A stretch of 24,827 nucleotides of DNA from Byssothecium circinans (Eukaryota; Ascomycota; Dothideomycetes; Pleosporales; Massarinaceae). Location: the NCBI GenBank assembly GCA_010015675.1, contig ML976977.1:627389-652215 (forward strand), written 5' to 3'. The notes below the pieces were generated by a model, which saw only the letters and a program-made list of their open reading frames with translations, was not told the origin of the DNA and searched no databases. A program made the translations under genes and the position numbers. Below are positions 10,096 to 19,497 of this stretch, in pieces. Each line of letters starts with the position of its first letter. The stretch's first letter is position 1.

Positions 10096-10328
10096 TAATA
10101 GATTAGCTACCTTAAGGCTGCAGCTAGTGTAGCTAGTATTATTAAAGATATTCTAGCTATAGAATATAGCTTTATCTTACTTAATATTTACTTCTTAAAG
10201 GTTAATCCTACTCTTCTACTAGATAAGTAGAATATAGCTATTCCTATAAAGCTTATACTCTAGCCTATTTCTCTAATAGGGTAATATATAAGTATATCTA
10301 GTTTTAGTATAAGTAACGTAAAGCACCA
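10096..10328 (+). pseudogene. Polyketide synthase, C-terminal end of ketosynthase domain (RIP-inactivated, runs into gap)
   Basis: The frame beginning near 10102 reads ISYLKAAASVASIIKDIL, then LLNIYFLKVNPTLLLD and ISSFSISNVKH. This corresponds to the KS block GHLEAAAGVAGIIK...PPN..F..NP...SSFG..GSN.H. The catalytic His of GHLE is Tyr (TAC 10108-10110) and the following Glu is Lys (AAG 10114-10116). Strand and order agree with the N-terminal KS piece at 247-1240, so both are best explained as one gene split by the Tc1 and Gypsy-1 insertions. The piece stops at the run of N. Confidence 0.75.
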
Positions 10329-11044
10329 NNNNNNNNNNNNNNNNNNNNNNNNNNNNNNNNNNNNNNNNNNNNNNNNNNNNNNNNNNNNNNNNNNNNNNNN
10401 NNNNNNNNNNNNNNNNNNNNNNNNNNNNNNNNNNNNNNNNNNNNNNNNNNNNNNNNNNNNNNNNNNNNNNNNNNNNNNNNNNNNNNNNNNNNNNNNNNNN
10501 NNNNNNNNNNNNNNNNNNNNNNNNNNNNNNNNNNNNNNNNNNNNNNNNNNNNNNNNNNNNNNNNNNNNNNNNNNNNNNNNNNNNNNNNNNNNNNNNNNNN
10601 NNNNNNNNNNNNNNNNNNNNNNNNNNNNNNNNNNNNNNNNNNNNNNNNNNNNNNNNNNNNNNNNNNNNNNNNNNNNNNNNNNNNNNNNNNNNNNNNNNNN
10701 NNNNNNNNNNNNNNNNNNNNNNNNNNNNNNNNNNNNNNNNNNNNNNNNNNNNNNNNNNNNNNNNNNNNNNNNNNNNNNNNNNNNNNNNNNNNNNNNNNNN
10801 NNNNNNNNNNNNNNNNNNNNNNNNNNNNNNNNNNNNNNNNNNNNNNNNNNNNNNNNNNNNNNNNNNNNNNNNNNNNNNNNNNNNNNNNNNNNNNNNNNNN
10901 NNNNNNNNNNNNNNNNNNNNNNNNNNNNNNNNNNNNNNNNNNNNNNNNNNNNNNNNNNNNNNNNNNNNNNNNNNNNNNNNNNNNNNNNNNNNNNNNNNNN
11001 NNNNNNNNNNNNNNNNNNNNNNNNNNNNNNNNNNNNNNNNNNNN
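10329..11044. other. Assembly gap (716 N)
   Basis: Undetermined bases. The gap hides the passage from the PKS relic to the Gypsy-2/Copia nest and possibly further PKS domains. Confidence 0.99.
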
Positions 11045-11361
11045 GCTATAATAACTTAATAGCTACTAACTAATATATTAATAAATAAGTCCTAAAAGTT
11101 ATATAGTATATTACTAACGTTTAGCTATTAATCTATAGTATAAGTGTTACTAAGAGGTATACTTGCCAATCCTAATCTAGGTAAGGGGAGGCCAGTTAGT
11201 GTAAGGTGTATACGTTAGGTAGTATACTTTAGTAATTTAAGAGGTAAACATGCAAAAGTAACTAATTCTATAACTAACTATAGAATAACTAAGTATTAAT
11301 CTAGGTAAGAGATAAACTATTAAGAGTTAACTATAAAGAATTAGAATTAGAAAGATAAAGG
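11045..11361 (-). repeat. Probable distal part of the Gypsy-2 3' LTR, or its flank, separated by the Copia insertion
   Basis: About 317 bases without a gene. Copia has a target duplication here (AAAGG 11357-11361 and 18415-18419), so this stretch was once contiguous with 18415 onward. That sequence reads as LTR of the minus-strand Gypsy-2, and its TATA box (18433-18442) would place R/U5 toward this side. The outer LTR boundary is not identifiable because the other LTR lies outside the window. This is an inference from position, not from an alignment. Confidence 0.45.
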
Positions 11362-11516
11362 TGTTAGACTGAATAGTACTTGACTATTCCAGATAGTTCA
11401 GTACCGTTCTAGCTTAGCGTCAGCTCCTGCCTATATAGTCGCCTCTCCTGAGCTACACTACTCCACATATAATTAATCCTTCTCTCTTAATGCTCTTAGT
11501 GCTCTGCTGTCCAATA
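11362..11516 (+). repeat. 5' LTR of the Copia element
   Basis: 155 bp, TGTTAGAC...GTCCAATA, aligned without gaps to 18260-18414. It contains CTATATAG (11431-11438), unchanged in both copies, a likely TATA box. The terminal CA expected of an LTR reads TA in both copies. Confidence 0.92.
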
Positions 11517-11530
11517 GTTATGAGCCTGGT
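11517..11530 (+). promoter_or_regulatory. Primer-binding site complementary to the initiator tRNA-Met anticodon arm
   Basis: GTTATGAGCCTGGT directly follows the 5' LTR. Its complement contains CTCATAA, the anticodon loop of initiator tRNA-Met. Drosophila copia and some fungal Copia elements prime from an internally cleaved tRNA-Met half in this way rather than from the tRNA 3' end. The site is unmutated. Confidence 0.75.
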
Positions 11531-11677
11531 CTAGCTTTATCTGCTTCATCTACTATCCAAACGCAAGCGGTCCCTATACCCACGCCTACACAGTCGCGCC
11601 GACTATTCCTAACGGTTCTAAACTGTCCCATACACCCACATATACTATCGCACCCTTAATCATCCTAATCCGCAGCC

Positions 11678-11685
11678 TATATAAA
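11678..11685 (+). promoter_or_regulatory. TATA-like box in the Copia leader
   Basis: TATATAAA lies 61 bp upstream of the polyprotein ATG and downstream of the primer site. It could be an internal promoter or simply chance in AT-rich DNA. Confidence 0.35.
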
Positions 11686-11745
11686 CCCAATCCTGATGGT
11701 TCCCAGACAGTTCATTACTGTTCTACACCGTTCAACACCGTCATT

Positions 11746-14700
11746 ATGCCTCGCGCTGCTTCATATACAGCTAGTGGTGTCGCTGCCTCAGACGTAGTGC
11801 TTACTAGTCCTAGAAATTAGGATAAGTAGTATAACGTCTTCAAAGGCAGAGCCATCTTGGCTAGAGTATAGAAGTATCTCGATCTAGAGGATAACAATAA
11901 GCCTACCCTTAAACCACCTACCGACCTCAGTGCTTCTGCAACCACAGCTTCACAGACACTTTAGAAGGAAAAGAACAAGCGTTACCATATCAATTAACAA
12001 AAGGTTAACAGCCTTGCTAAGAAACTACTCTATATGGTTCACTCTTAAGTTGCTGCTCAGCTTAATACCTTTTTAACTCTCTTAAAGAAGCTTTCTATCC
12101 TCCACGCTAAATACAACCGTGAAATGGCACTCCGCGAACAAGATACACGCGCTAAGTATTAGGTAATCAAGAAGAAGACACTAGGGAAAGAAGGCTTTAA
12201 AGACTAGGCGCATAAGTTTTAACTTGTTATTAGTAAGGCGAAGGAACTTAATCTCCTAGAAGTTAAAGCCTTTAATCCCTAGTACGATCTCTTGAACATT
12301 TACGCCACGATCTACAACAACCTCGCTACTTCCCTCATCCTCGACCTTCAAAAGTAAGAACGCGAATACAAGGAAAGACAGGAAGCTCTTACATCTATAA
12401 CCGTTATAGTTCCTGCTACTATTAACGTGGCTAGTAAAGAAATTACTTTATAACGTAAGGTAACTATACCACCTGATTAGCTTCTAATTCTAGATAGCTA
12501 TACACTCAAGTACCTAGTTTCCAAATTCATTAATTTAGCAGCTGTAGTGTCCGTACGTACCTTAGGACGCACCTAGCACACTACTTTTCTAACAACCTTT
12601 AATGGTGAAGGATCCCCGTATGATAGAAACAGTTTAGTTCCCCCCAATCCTCATGCGCGGTCTAAATCCCGCAAAAGAACCAACTTAAAAGTAGATAAGG
12701 ATGAAGATGTTTCTAGCTAAACTAAGAGATCGCACTAAGGCAAGCCCTATCCCTATAGTAATGGTAAGTCTTATAGTAGCTACTAGAAAAACTATCTTTA
12801 CATCATTCTAACTAACCACCCTAAGGGCTTTAAAGTTGATAAAGTGTGTTAATCTAATCTCCACCTGTGGCTATAGGAAGGAAAAACCGACCAACAGAAT
12901 AAACAGAAGGACATCCTTAACAATATCTAAAGAAAAGCCTATGAAAACTCTGCTTTCTAAGCCTAGGCATCCTAAAGCTAATTAGATTAATCCTATCTTA
13001 ATGCTAGAGACTAAGCTTTAGATACTAAAGGGCGCCTAACAGGGCTAGTCACTACTAGCTACACCACTCTTAGAATTACCTAGAAGGATCCTCTTTTCCT
13101 ACTAGCTTACTCCTAAACTCTTGATTATAGCTCTAATGTGCACGTCTATAATAACCTACTTAAATTCACATAAGAACGTCCTGCCTATAATGAGTTTATT
13201 AGTAGTAGAGACAGCACATCACCCATAGTTACTTAGGGAAAGTGTAAAGTTATTCTATCAACCCTATCTAGCCCTTAGCACTTTATCCTACTAAACGTTG
13301 CGTTCATCCTAAACTTCATTACGTTACTAGTTTCCCTTTCTTAGCTTAGAGGTGGTAGTATTCACTTTGACTTTAAATGCTTAGTACTGTATAGGTTAGA
13401 CTAAAAGTCTAATCTAGTGTAGTATAAAGTAATCTAGAACAGAGACTATTATCTCCTAGTTACTTAGAAATCTCTAGTTACTAATTCCTTAGGAACAGTT
13501 TAGCATAGTTAGGAATTATTCTTAACGGATTAGAACTATTCCATCCTAACACTTCTATCTTGAACTTTGCTAGTGGCTTAGCACTACGCCATAACTACTC
13601 ATTAGCGCCTGCGCAAGTCTATAGCTCCGCGTAAACCCCAAGTTCTTACTAGCCTTAAAGCTTATGTCCTTCTTAGGTATCTAGGTCTAGAACCACTAGA
13701 ACACCTTGCTACAGCTTCTACTAGTATTTAGATTACTTTTCCTCCCCTAACTATAAAGGACTGTCCCTAATGCAGTGCTAACAAAGTAATAGAGCAAGTA
13801 TCCTAGAGAAGTGAACGTAAGCAACCTCTACTTAAGCCTTTTAACTCTATTGCTATTAATATCATTAAGCTAGACGTCAACACCTTTACAGGGGAACGCT
13901 ATGTGTTTCATGCATACGATCTCTTCTCTAAGTTCAACTTTGTTTTCATCATCAAGAAATGGTGGCAAGATTACCTTCTAAAAGCCTTTCAAGATCTTAA
14001 TGCCCTTATCAAGCGCTAGTTCAATACGGCACCGCAATTTCTCTATCTTAATGGTGAATGGGGATATAGCTTTCAAGCTTTAGATAACTCCTTAGTATCC
14101 TACGCAGCATTAGAGGGAATACAACTGCAGCTTTAGTTACCTAATACTCTAGCTTAGTTAGGCCACGCCGAACGCTTAGGTAAGTCTCTTATTGAACGTA
14201 CCCATTTACTTAGAACTACTTTAGGTCTTCCTCTTTACCTTATTAAAGAGATGTACTTATACGCTAGGTATGTACTTAATCAGACACTAGTCAAAGCTCT
14301 TAATTAGAAAACTCCTTTTGTAGTTGCATATTAATAGCTCCCTTCTCTCTCCTATCTCTATATGTATGGTTGCCGTGTGTACGCTCTCCGCAAGCACATT
14401 AAGCGCAAAGACAAGCTCTTCCCTTAAGCACTTATTAGCTACCTCGTTGGTGTTGACTCCAGAAACATCTATCAAGTATAGCTACCCAGAGCAAACTCAT
14501 TTAGCCATCAAGGCAAGGTCATTCGTACGCGTAACGTTACATTTAATGAATCGTTCTTCTACGGCTCTCACGATGGTGAGATGCTAAGGGGAATAGCATT
14601 AAAAGATGTAGTGTAGATAATTAAGCTTAATAACCTAATTAATCCTCTAAACAGTAACGCATCTTTAGTCCCTAAAGAAGAAAGCAAACCTAAATTTAAT

Positions 14701-16704
14701 AGTACTATAACTAATACCTAGTCTATTACTATTCCATTAACTAAAGCAATCCTAGCTTTAGCTGCGTCCCGTACTTCTAATTAACCTAATCTTAATCCTT
14801 ATCTAACTCTAGAGTCTATGGGCCCCCTATCTAGACTTAATAGTTCTACTCTATTATGGAATAGTTCTCTACTATTACGTAATACTCTAGCTACATCTTT
14901 AAATGCAATCTAGCTTTTAAACCAACGGAAGCGCAAGTACACTACTAACAAGCACCTGCAAGTAAAGAATGTACTTAATTACTAAACTCGCACTTATGTA
15001 CTAGACGCACTTGTAGCTTACTAGACTACACTTGTTTCTACTTCTTTTACCTAGAAAGAGAGAATATACAAATCCTAACTTCTACCTTTACTACGCTTTT
15101 AGTCTGAGGTTACTAAACTACTAATCTATCTCCGCTCTAGTTTTATGGCAGCCTGTCAAGCTAAACTTAATACTATTGCACGCAAAGAAACTTTCTAAGA
15201 GATCTCCCTTAGTAATATTAACTTCACTTAGACCTAGACCCTTCTACTTATATAGGTGTTTACATACAAGTTTAATAGTAACTAGTTAATTAAGTTTAAA
15301 GCACGCATCTATGTTAGAGGTAATCTCTAGACAACAGCTAAAGACACCCGAGCTATAACTCTTGCTATCCGGATCTTCCGAGCACCTATAGCTATTGCTA
15401 CTTATTTCAACCTTAAAATCTAACAATACGACGTTGTTAACGCTTTTACTAACGCATTACTTCCAAAGCCTATATACACATAGCAACCTAAAGGCTTCTT
15501 CAATCCTAATTAAATATAGGAACTTAAACGCGCCCTCTATAGCCTTAAAACATTACTACTTCTCTAGTACAATAACTTCACGGCAACCCTTTAAGCTCTT
15601 AGGTTCTATCTAATCCTTAACGCCAGCTGCCTTTAGACTAATGATAAGGTTATTGTCTTTTTCTACGTTGACGATATTATTACCATGGTAAAACCTAGGT
15701 ACTCTTCTACTCTTGATGATTTTGAAAAGAAGCTTGCACTACACTATAAGATTACTAACCTTAAAGACCAAAACTACCAAACGTTCTACGGTGTTACTAT
15801 GTATTAAAACCGTAAAGATAGTGACCTTTAGCTTTCATAGAAGGTTTTCCTTAACACTATCTTTTATAAATATATAGCACTAAAGCCGTGGTCTAAGTGT
15901 CCTCCTACTCCTCTCCCTTCTAAAGCCCTAGTATCTTTAACAGGCAATAAGAATCTATATAACGTAGAGCGTTATGCTTAAATAGTTAGCTCTATTAGAT
16001 ATGCTGCAGGTGCTACTTGACTAGATGTCTCCAAAGCTTACTCAAAGCTAGCCAAGTTCCTTACCAATCCTTCTGATTGTTACCTTGCTGCAGCTTACCA
16101 ATGCCTTGCCTATCTCTTTTACACGCAAGAAAAATCAATCTATTACTCCGCAAACAATGACACTGCAGTCAACTAGTTCATAGATTAGGAAGAAGTCGAT
16201 TTCTTCCTAGCTACTAATGCGTCTTATGCCAATCATAAGGAGACTCGTAGGTCCATATAAGGCTAGGTCTTTATGTTCTTTAGCGGACTAATCAATTGGA
16301 ACTCTACTCTCCAACGCTGCGTTACAAAGTCAACCACTGAAGCTGAGCTCATTGCGGCCTCATCCTGAGCAACCTAGCTGATTTGGTGGTGGCGCCTTCT
16401 TAAAGACCTAGGTCTATACTTCTAACATAAGCAAATCCTGCTTTGTGACAACCAGCAAACGCTAAGCCTTCTCACTAAAGAAGCACCCTAGCTTAAAACA
16501 ACCCTCCGCTATGTCAATATCCATCATTACTGGCTCCGTTAAGCAACGCAAGATGGTGTAATCTATCCACTCTATGTAGAAACTAAAGCACAACCAGCCG
16601 ATGGCTTTACAAAGCTACTTACCTGTCAAAAGCATGACGACTAGGTGAAAGGCCTTAACCTATCCAACGTCCTATTACACATCCGAGAACTAGTCTCATC
16701 TTAA
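11746..16704 (+). pseudogene. Copia gag-pol polyprotein (gag, protease, integrase, reverse transcriptase, RNase H), RIP-inactivated
   Basis: Starts MPRAASYTAS at ATG 11746 and ends ELVSS-TAA at 16702-16704, in the same phase wherever checked (1652 codons). It is broken only by substitutions, mostly TAG and TAA with a few TGA. Gag occupies the first third and is coiled-coil-like and charged. Protease near 13123 (LDYSSNVHV, Asp kept). Integrase: zinc Cys pair DCP.CS near 13766, first Asp kept (KLDVN, GAC 13873-13875), second Asp changed to Asn (LYLNGEWG, AAT 14050-14052), Glu kept (GHAER, GAA 14170-14172). Reverse transcriptase: YDVVNAF near 15427, and FYVDD (15661-15675) intact. RNase H: KSTTEAELIAASS near 16330, IHHYWLR near 16521. 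Trp codons in several TGGTGG runs survive. It is translated as one protein, so no frameshift is needed. Confidence 0.92.
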
Positions 16705-17097
16705 CCTCCCTAATCAACCTAATCACTCCTTAGAAGACAGTTTCTAACAGTTCCTATACGGTTTATCACTGTCAACTAGTCTAGTTTAGTCTGTATGCAG
16801 TTAATCCACTGTGGGCTTCCTTTTATTCTAGTCTAGCTTATAGCTACCTCTCTCTTTTCCGCTAGGTCTATATGGCCGTTAGCAACTAAGCTATTCTCCT
16901 TATTTCCGCTGTATCTATATGGCTGGTAGCAAATGGTGTAGCTTAGAAAGTCCTCTTAAACAGAATATATTAGTTTAACTTCTAGTAAAGACGTTCTTTA
17001 AAGTACTAGCGTGTGTAAACTAACTTCGCGATAGGTTAGACTAGCTATCTAACCCCATAATAACTAATCAGAGTCACTATATTTTAAGGCAAACGCT

Positions 17098-17180
17098 AAG
17101 TCTGCCGTCTAGTTGCAGTAACCCAAAGTCTGCTATCTAGTTGCAGCAACCTAAAGTCTGCCGTCTAGTTGCAGCACCCT
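17098..17180. repeat. Three tandem 28 bp repeats in the Copia 3' region
   Basis: Units at 17098-17125, 17126-17153 and 17154-17180 share AAGTCTGCCGTCTAGTTGCA with C/T and G/A differences; the last unit is slightly divergent at its end. Confidence 0.85.
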
Positions 17181-17231
17181 TATTAGAAGAAGTCTCTATA
17201 GCACACTACTAGTAGACTCTCTTCCTAATCT

Positions 17232-17390
17232 GATACAGTTAACTTACTATAGATCCTCTAAAGTTTCAATGCAGCGCCCTAGCTATAGCTAGACTTCCGC
17301 AGTTTCAATCTGATCCGATACAGTTAACCCACTGTGGATCCTCTGAAGTTTCAATGTAGCGCCCTAGCTATAGCTAGACTTCCGTAGTTC
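17232..17390. repeat. Direct repeat with 85 bp period in the Copia 3' region
   Basis: 17232-17305 and 17317-17390 both read GATACAGTTAAC...GATCCTCT.AAGTTTCAATG...AGACTTCCG. The differences are transitions. Confidence 0.85.
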
Positions 17391-18250
17391 CTTTTAGTCC
17401 GTATGTAGTTAACCTACTATAGACTCCCTAATCTAATCCTAATCCTTAGTTTTAAACTAGCCATAACGGTTCTATACTATTAGTGACAGTAATTAACCGT
17501 CTATTCTTGACATAACAGTTCCTAACCGCTTTAAGACGGTTGCTATTTATATCCTAATCAATCTAATTACTCTCTAGATAACAGTTCTCTACTATTCTTG
17601 AATGGTTCCTGTCTATCTACTATCTAATTACATGATTAATCTAGGCTATCTTACTATCCTCATACAGTTCTCTACTATCTCTAAATAGTTCATTCTAGAC
17701 ATTCTAATCTCACTATACTTATACAGTTCCTTATGGTTCGTTACTATCTAAGAACTATCCCATATCACTTTAGTGTTAAGTAAGTAATCTAAGCTAAGTA
17801 CTAAGAGCATTCTTACTACACAATAGTGTAAGCTTTGCACCTAAGGCTTCTAAAGCTTAGGGGGTGAAGCTCGTACGGATTAGAACTGTACTAGAACTTT
17901 TCTATACTGTTTTAATCTCTACTTAATTATCTTACACGCTTTAGTACCTGTACACACTACACTGTACCGCTCTTGATCAGATACACCTTATCATTTTCCC
18001 TGTCTATGGATTTAAGGTGATTGCTAAACTATTTCCTTCATCTGTTTGCCTCACAGCTCTACAAGAACCTGCTTAGCTTTGGAGGCTCCTTCTTCACACC
18101 TTTTTCCCACTGGGTTTGGTGTGTTTGCTGGGGTCGTCTTATACCTATATCCGCTCTATTCTCTCTTCACTCATTCATCCTGTACATGTTGAGGGGGTAG
18201 GGGTGCTTACACAGGGGCGTACATCTAGCGCATCAGCTTCCTGCTCTACT

Positions 18251-18259
18251 GAGGGGGTG
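18251..18259 (+). promoter_or_regulatory. Polypurine tract of the Copia element
   Basis: GAGGGGGTG immediately precedes the 3' LTR. A near-copy (GAGGGGGTAGGGG) occurs at about 18190. Confidence 0.7.
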
Positions 18260-18414
18260 TGTTAGACTAAACAGTACTTGACTATTCTAGACGGTTTAGT
18301 ACCGTTCCAGCTTAGCGTCAGCTCCTGCCTATATAGTCGCCTCTCCTGAGCTATACTACTCTACACATAATTAATCCTTCTCTCTTAATGCTCTTAGTGC
18401 TCTACTGTCTAATA
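18260..18414 (+). repeat. 3' LTR of the Copia element
   Basis: 155 bp, colinear with 11362-11516, 12 transitions and no indels. Followed by target duplication AAAGG (18415-18419). Confidence 0.92.
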
Positions 18415-18662
18415 AAAGGAGATCTATCTAGTCTTTATATAGCTTATCCTATTTCTCTGCTAAGTTCTTAATCCTGCCTAGAGCTTCTACTCCTTCTGCT
18501 CCTAGGATCTCTCTATAATCCTAGGATCTATAGGATCTTTTAGTCTTAGTAGGATTACGTTTACGTAACTAGCGCCTTAACTTTATCCTACGCCTTACTA
18601 TTTAATACTCTCTCTAAGCGTATCATTCCTCTATAGCTACGCTTATACATTATCTTATAATA
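18415..18662 (-). repeat. Proximal part of the Gypsy-2 3' LTR (interrupted by Copia)
   Basis: On the minus strand, sequence after the polypurine tract starts TATTATAAG, consistent with TGTTATAAG after one TG-to-TA change. A TATATAAAG box lies at 18433-18442 on the minus strand, in the position of an LTR promoter. The rest presumably continues at 11361 leftward. With no second LTR copy in the window the ends are inferred. Confidence 0.6.
18433..18442 (-). promoter_or_regulatory. TATA box in the Gypsy-2 LTR
   Basis: TATATAAAG on the minus strand, about 230 bp into the LTR, suited to drive the minus-strand element. Confidence 0.45.
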
Positions 18663-18666
18663 TTAT

Positions 18667-18676
18667 CCCCTTCTTT
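18667..18676 (-). promoter_or_regulatory. Polypurine tract of Gypsy-2
   Basis: AAAGAAGGGG on the minus strand, just before the inferred LTR start near 18662. Confidence 0.65.
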
Positions 18677-18813
18677 AAGGTTATTATCTTAATATCCTAG
18701 GAGGTGTGTCTACTGTGCTACTTCTTCTTATAGCTAGTATATAAGTCGTGTGTGTCTTTAGTTGCTTATAGTATCATAGCCTCTTCTAGAGTTTTACTAA
18801 CCTTTCCCTAACT

Positions 18814-19497
18814 ATGCCTAAGGTTTTATCTAAGTTATTTACTGCACACCGTTGCAATCGCGCTAACTAAATTCGTTCTCGAGGGCTGGAGATAGCGCTA
18901 GGCTACGAGCGTTATTAGAAGCGTAAGTTTCATTGTTTTATTAATGCGGCTACGGGTTAGTGCGCCGCCTGCATTTAAGTTCACGCTAAGTGCAGTTTGT
19001 TTGTTCCTAAAGAGGAGTAGAAGAAAGTGCAAATAAAGAAAAAAAAGAAGCGAATCGCACTTCTTTGCTCTAAGGTAGAGGCCGTGTAGCTTTAGGCTAA
19101 GTCTACCTAACTCCGCGTGAAGCTAGCTGAGTTAAAAGCCTATAAGCGCTTTTTTATAAACTAGGATTACCGTGTCCTATCTGTAATAGACGCTACTTAA
19201 GAGGTAGAGATTTTAAAGAGTATAGAGTCTACTACTTTGTCTAAACCGCTGCTATCTAAACTATTATTAACTAACCTAGGCTAGTTATAAGCTAATCCTT
19301 CTTTAATCTCTTTTAATCCTTCTTTGTCTTTTAACTTTTCTACTTTCCTAGCAAACATAGAGTTACTACCTCTAGATATTGCTAGTAGTAGTTCTTTACT
19401 AGTTTCTTGTAGTTTATAAGATTCTATATTAGTTCCTAGGTATTCTAGCTATCTAGCTAGTCCTTTTACTTAACTAAGTACTTCTACTAACGCTTGA
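18814..19497 (+). pseudogene. Antisense accessory ORF in Gypsy-2: Cys-cluster plus coiled-coil protein (function unknown), RIP-mutated
   Basis: One phase from ATG 18814 (MPKVLSKLFTAHRCNRAN) to TGA 19495-19497, or possibly to TAA 19417-19419, with stops only of TAG/TAA type. Cysteines at codons 14, 41, 50, 53 and 60 form a C-x2-C-x6-C cluster with two upstream Cys, suggesting metal binding. Codons about 70-115 are rich in Lys, Glu, Leu and Ala, a likely coiled coil. The tail is Ser/Leu-rich. It lies opposite to gag-pol, between pol and the inferred 3' LTR, and its end overlaps the chromodomain coding region (19385-19534). I do not recognise a named family. A small DNA- or RNA-binding accessory protein is conceivable but not shown. 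Confidence 0.55.

Larger units (their letters stand above)
16705..18250 (+). other. Long 3' non-coding region of the Copia element
   Basis: About 1.55 kb between the polyprotein stop and the polypurine tract, far longer than usual for Copia. It holds short direct repeats (two ~27 bp units starting at 16859 and 16906), three 28 bp tandem units (17098-17180), an 85 bp-period duplication (17232-17390) and many degenerate ACAGTTC/ACGGTTC motifs also present in the LTR and leader. From about 17940 the sequence has few TAG/CTA triplets and reads as little mutated. No open reading frame of note occurs on either strand. Confidence 0.7.
11362..18414 (+). mobile_element. Complete Ty1/Copia LTR retrotransposon, RIP-inactivated, nested in Gypsy-2
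   Basis: A 7053 bp element with 155 bp LTRs (TGTTAGAC...), AAAGG target duplications, a tRNA-Met-type primer site, one polyprotein frame with integrase before reverse transcriptase (Copia order), an unusually long 3' non-coding region (1.55 kb) and a polypurine tract. The two LTRs differ at 12 positions, all transitions. It interrupts minus-strand Gypsy-2 LTR sequence and is therefore younger than Gypsy-2. Confidence 0.93.

Noticed and set aside
14287..14587. Two short overlapping open frames (one on each strand) in the Copia element
   Set aside because: Out-of-phase shadows of the polyprotein frame, which reads integrase sequence here.
15395..15613. 72-residue + strand open frame in Copia
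   Set aside because: Shifted phase over the reverse transcriptase block; the real phase reads YDVVNAF here.
11746..16704. TAG/TAA as reassigned sense codons (stop-codon recoding) because stops sit at Gln/Trp positions in long unbroken frames
   Set aside because: LTRs and terminal repeats show the same C/T and G/A excess in non-coding DNA, stops replace both Gln and Trp, and missense changes (D to N, H to Y, C to Y, E to K) follow the same rule. RIP explains all of it.
17098..17390. CRISPR-like array
   Set aside because: The units are contiguous tandem or long direct repeats without spacers, inside a eukaryotic retrotransposon.
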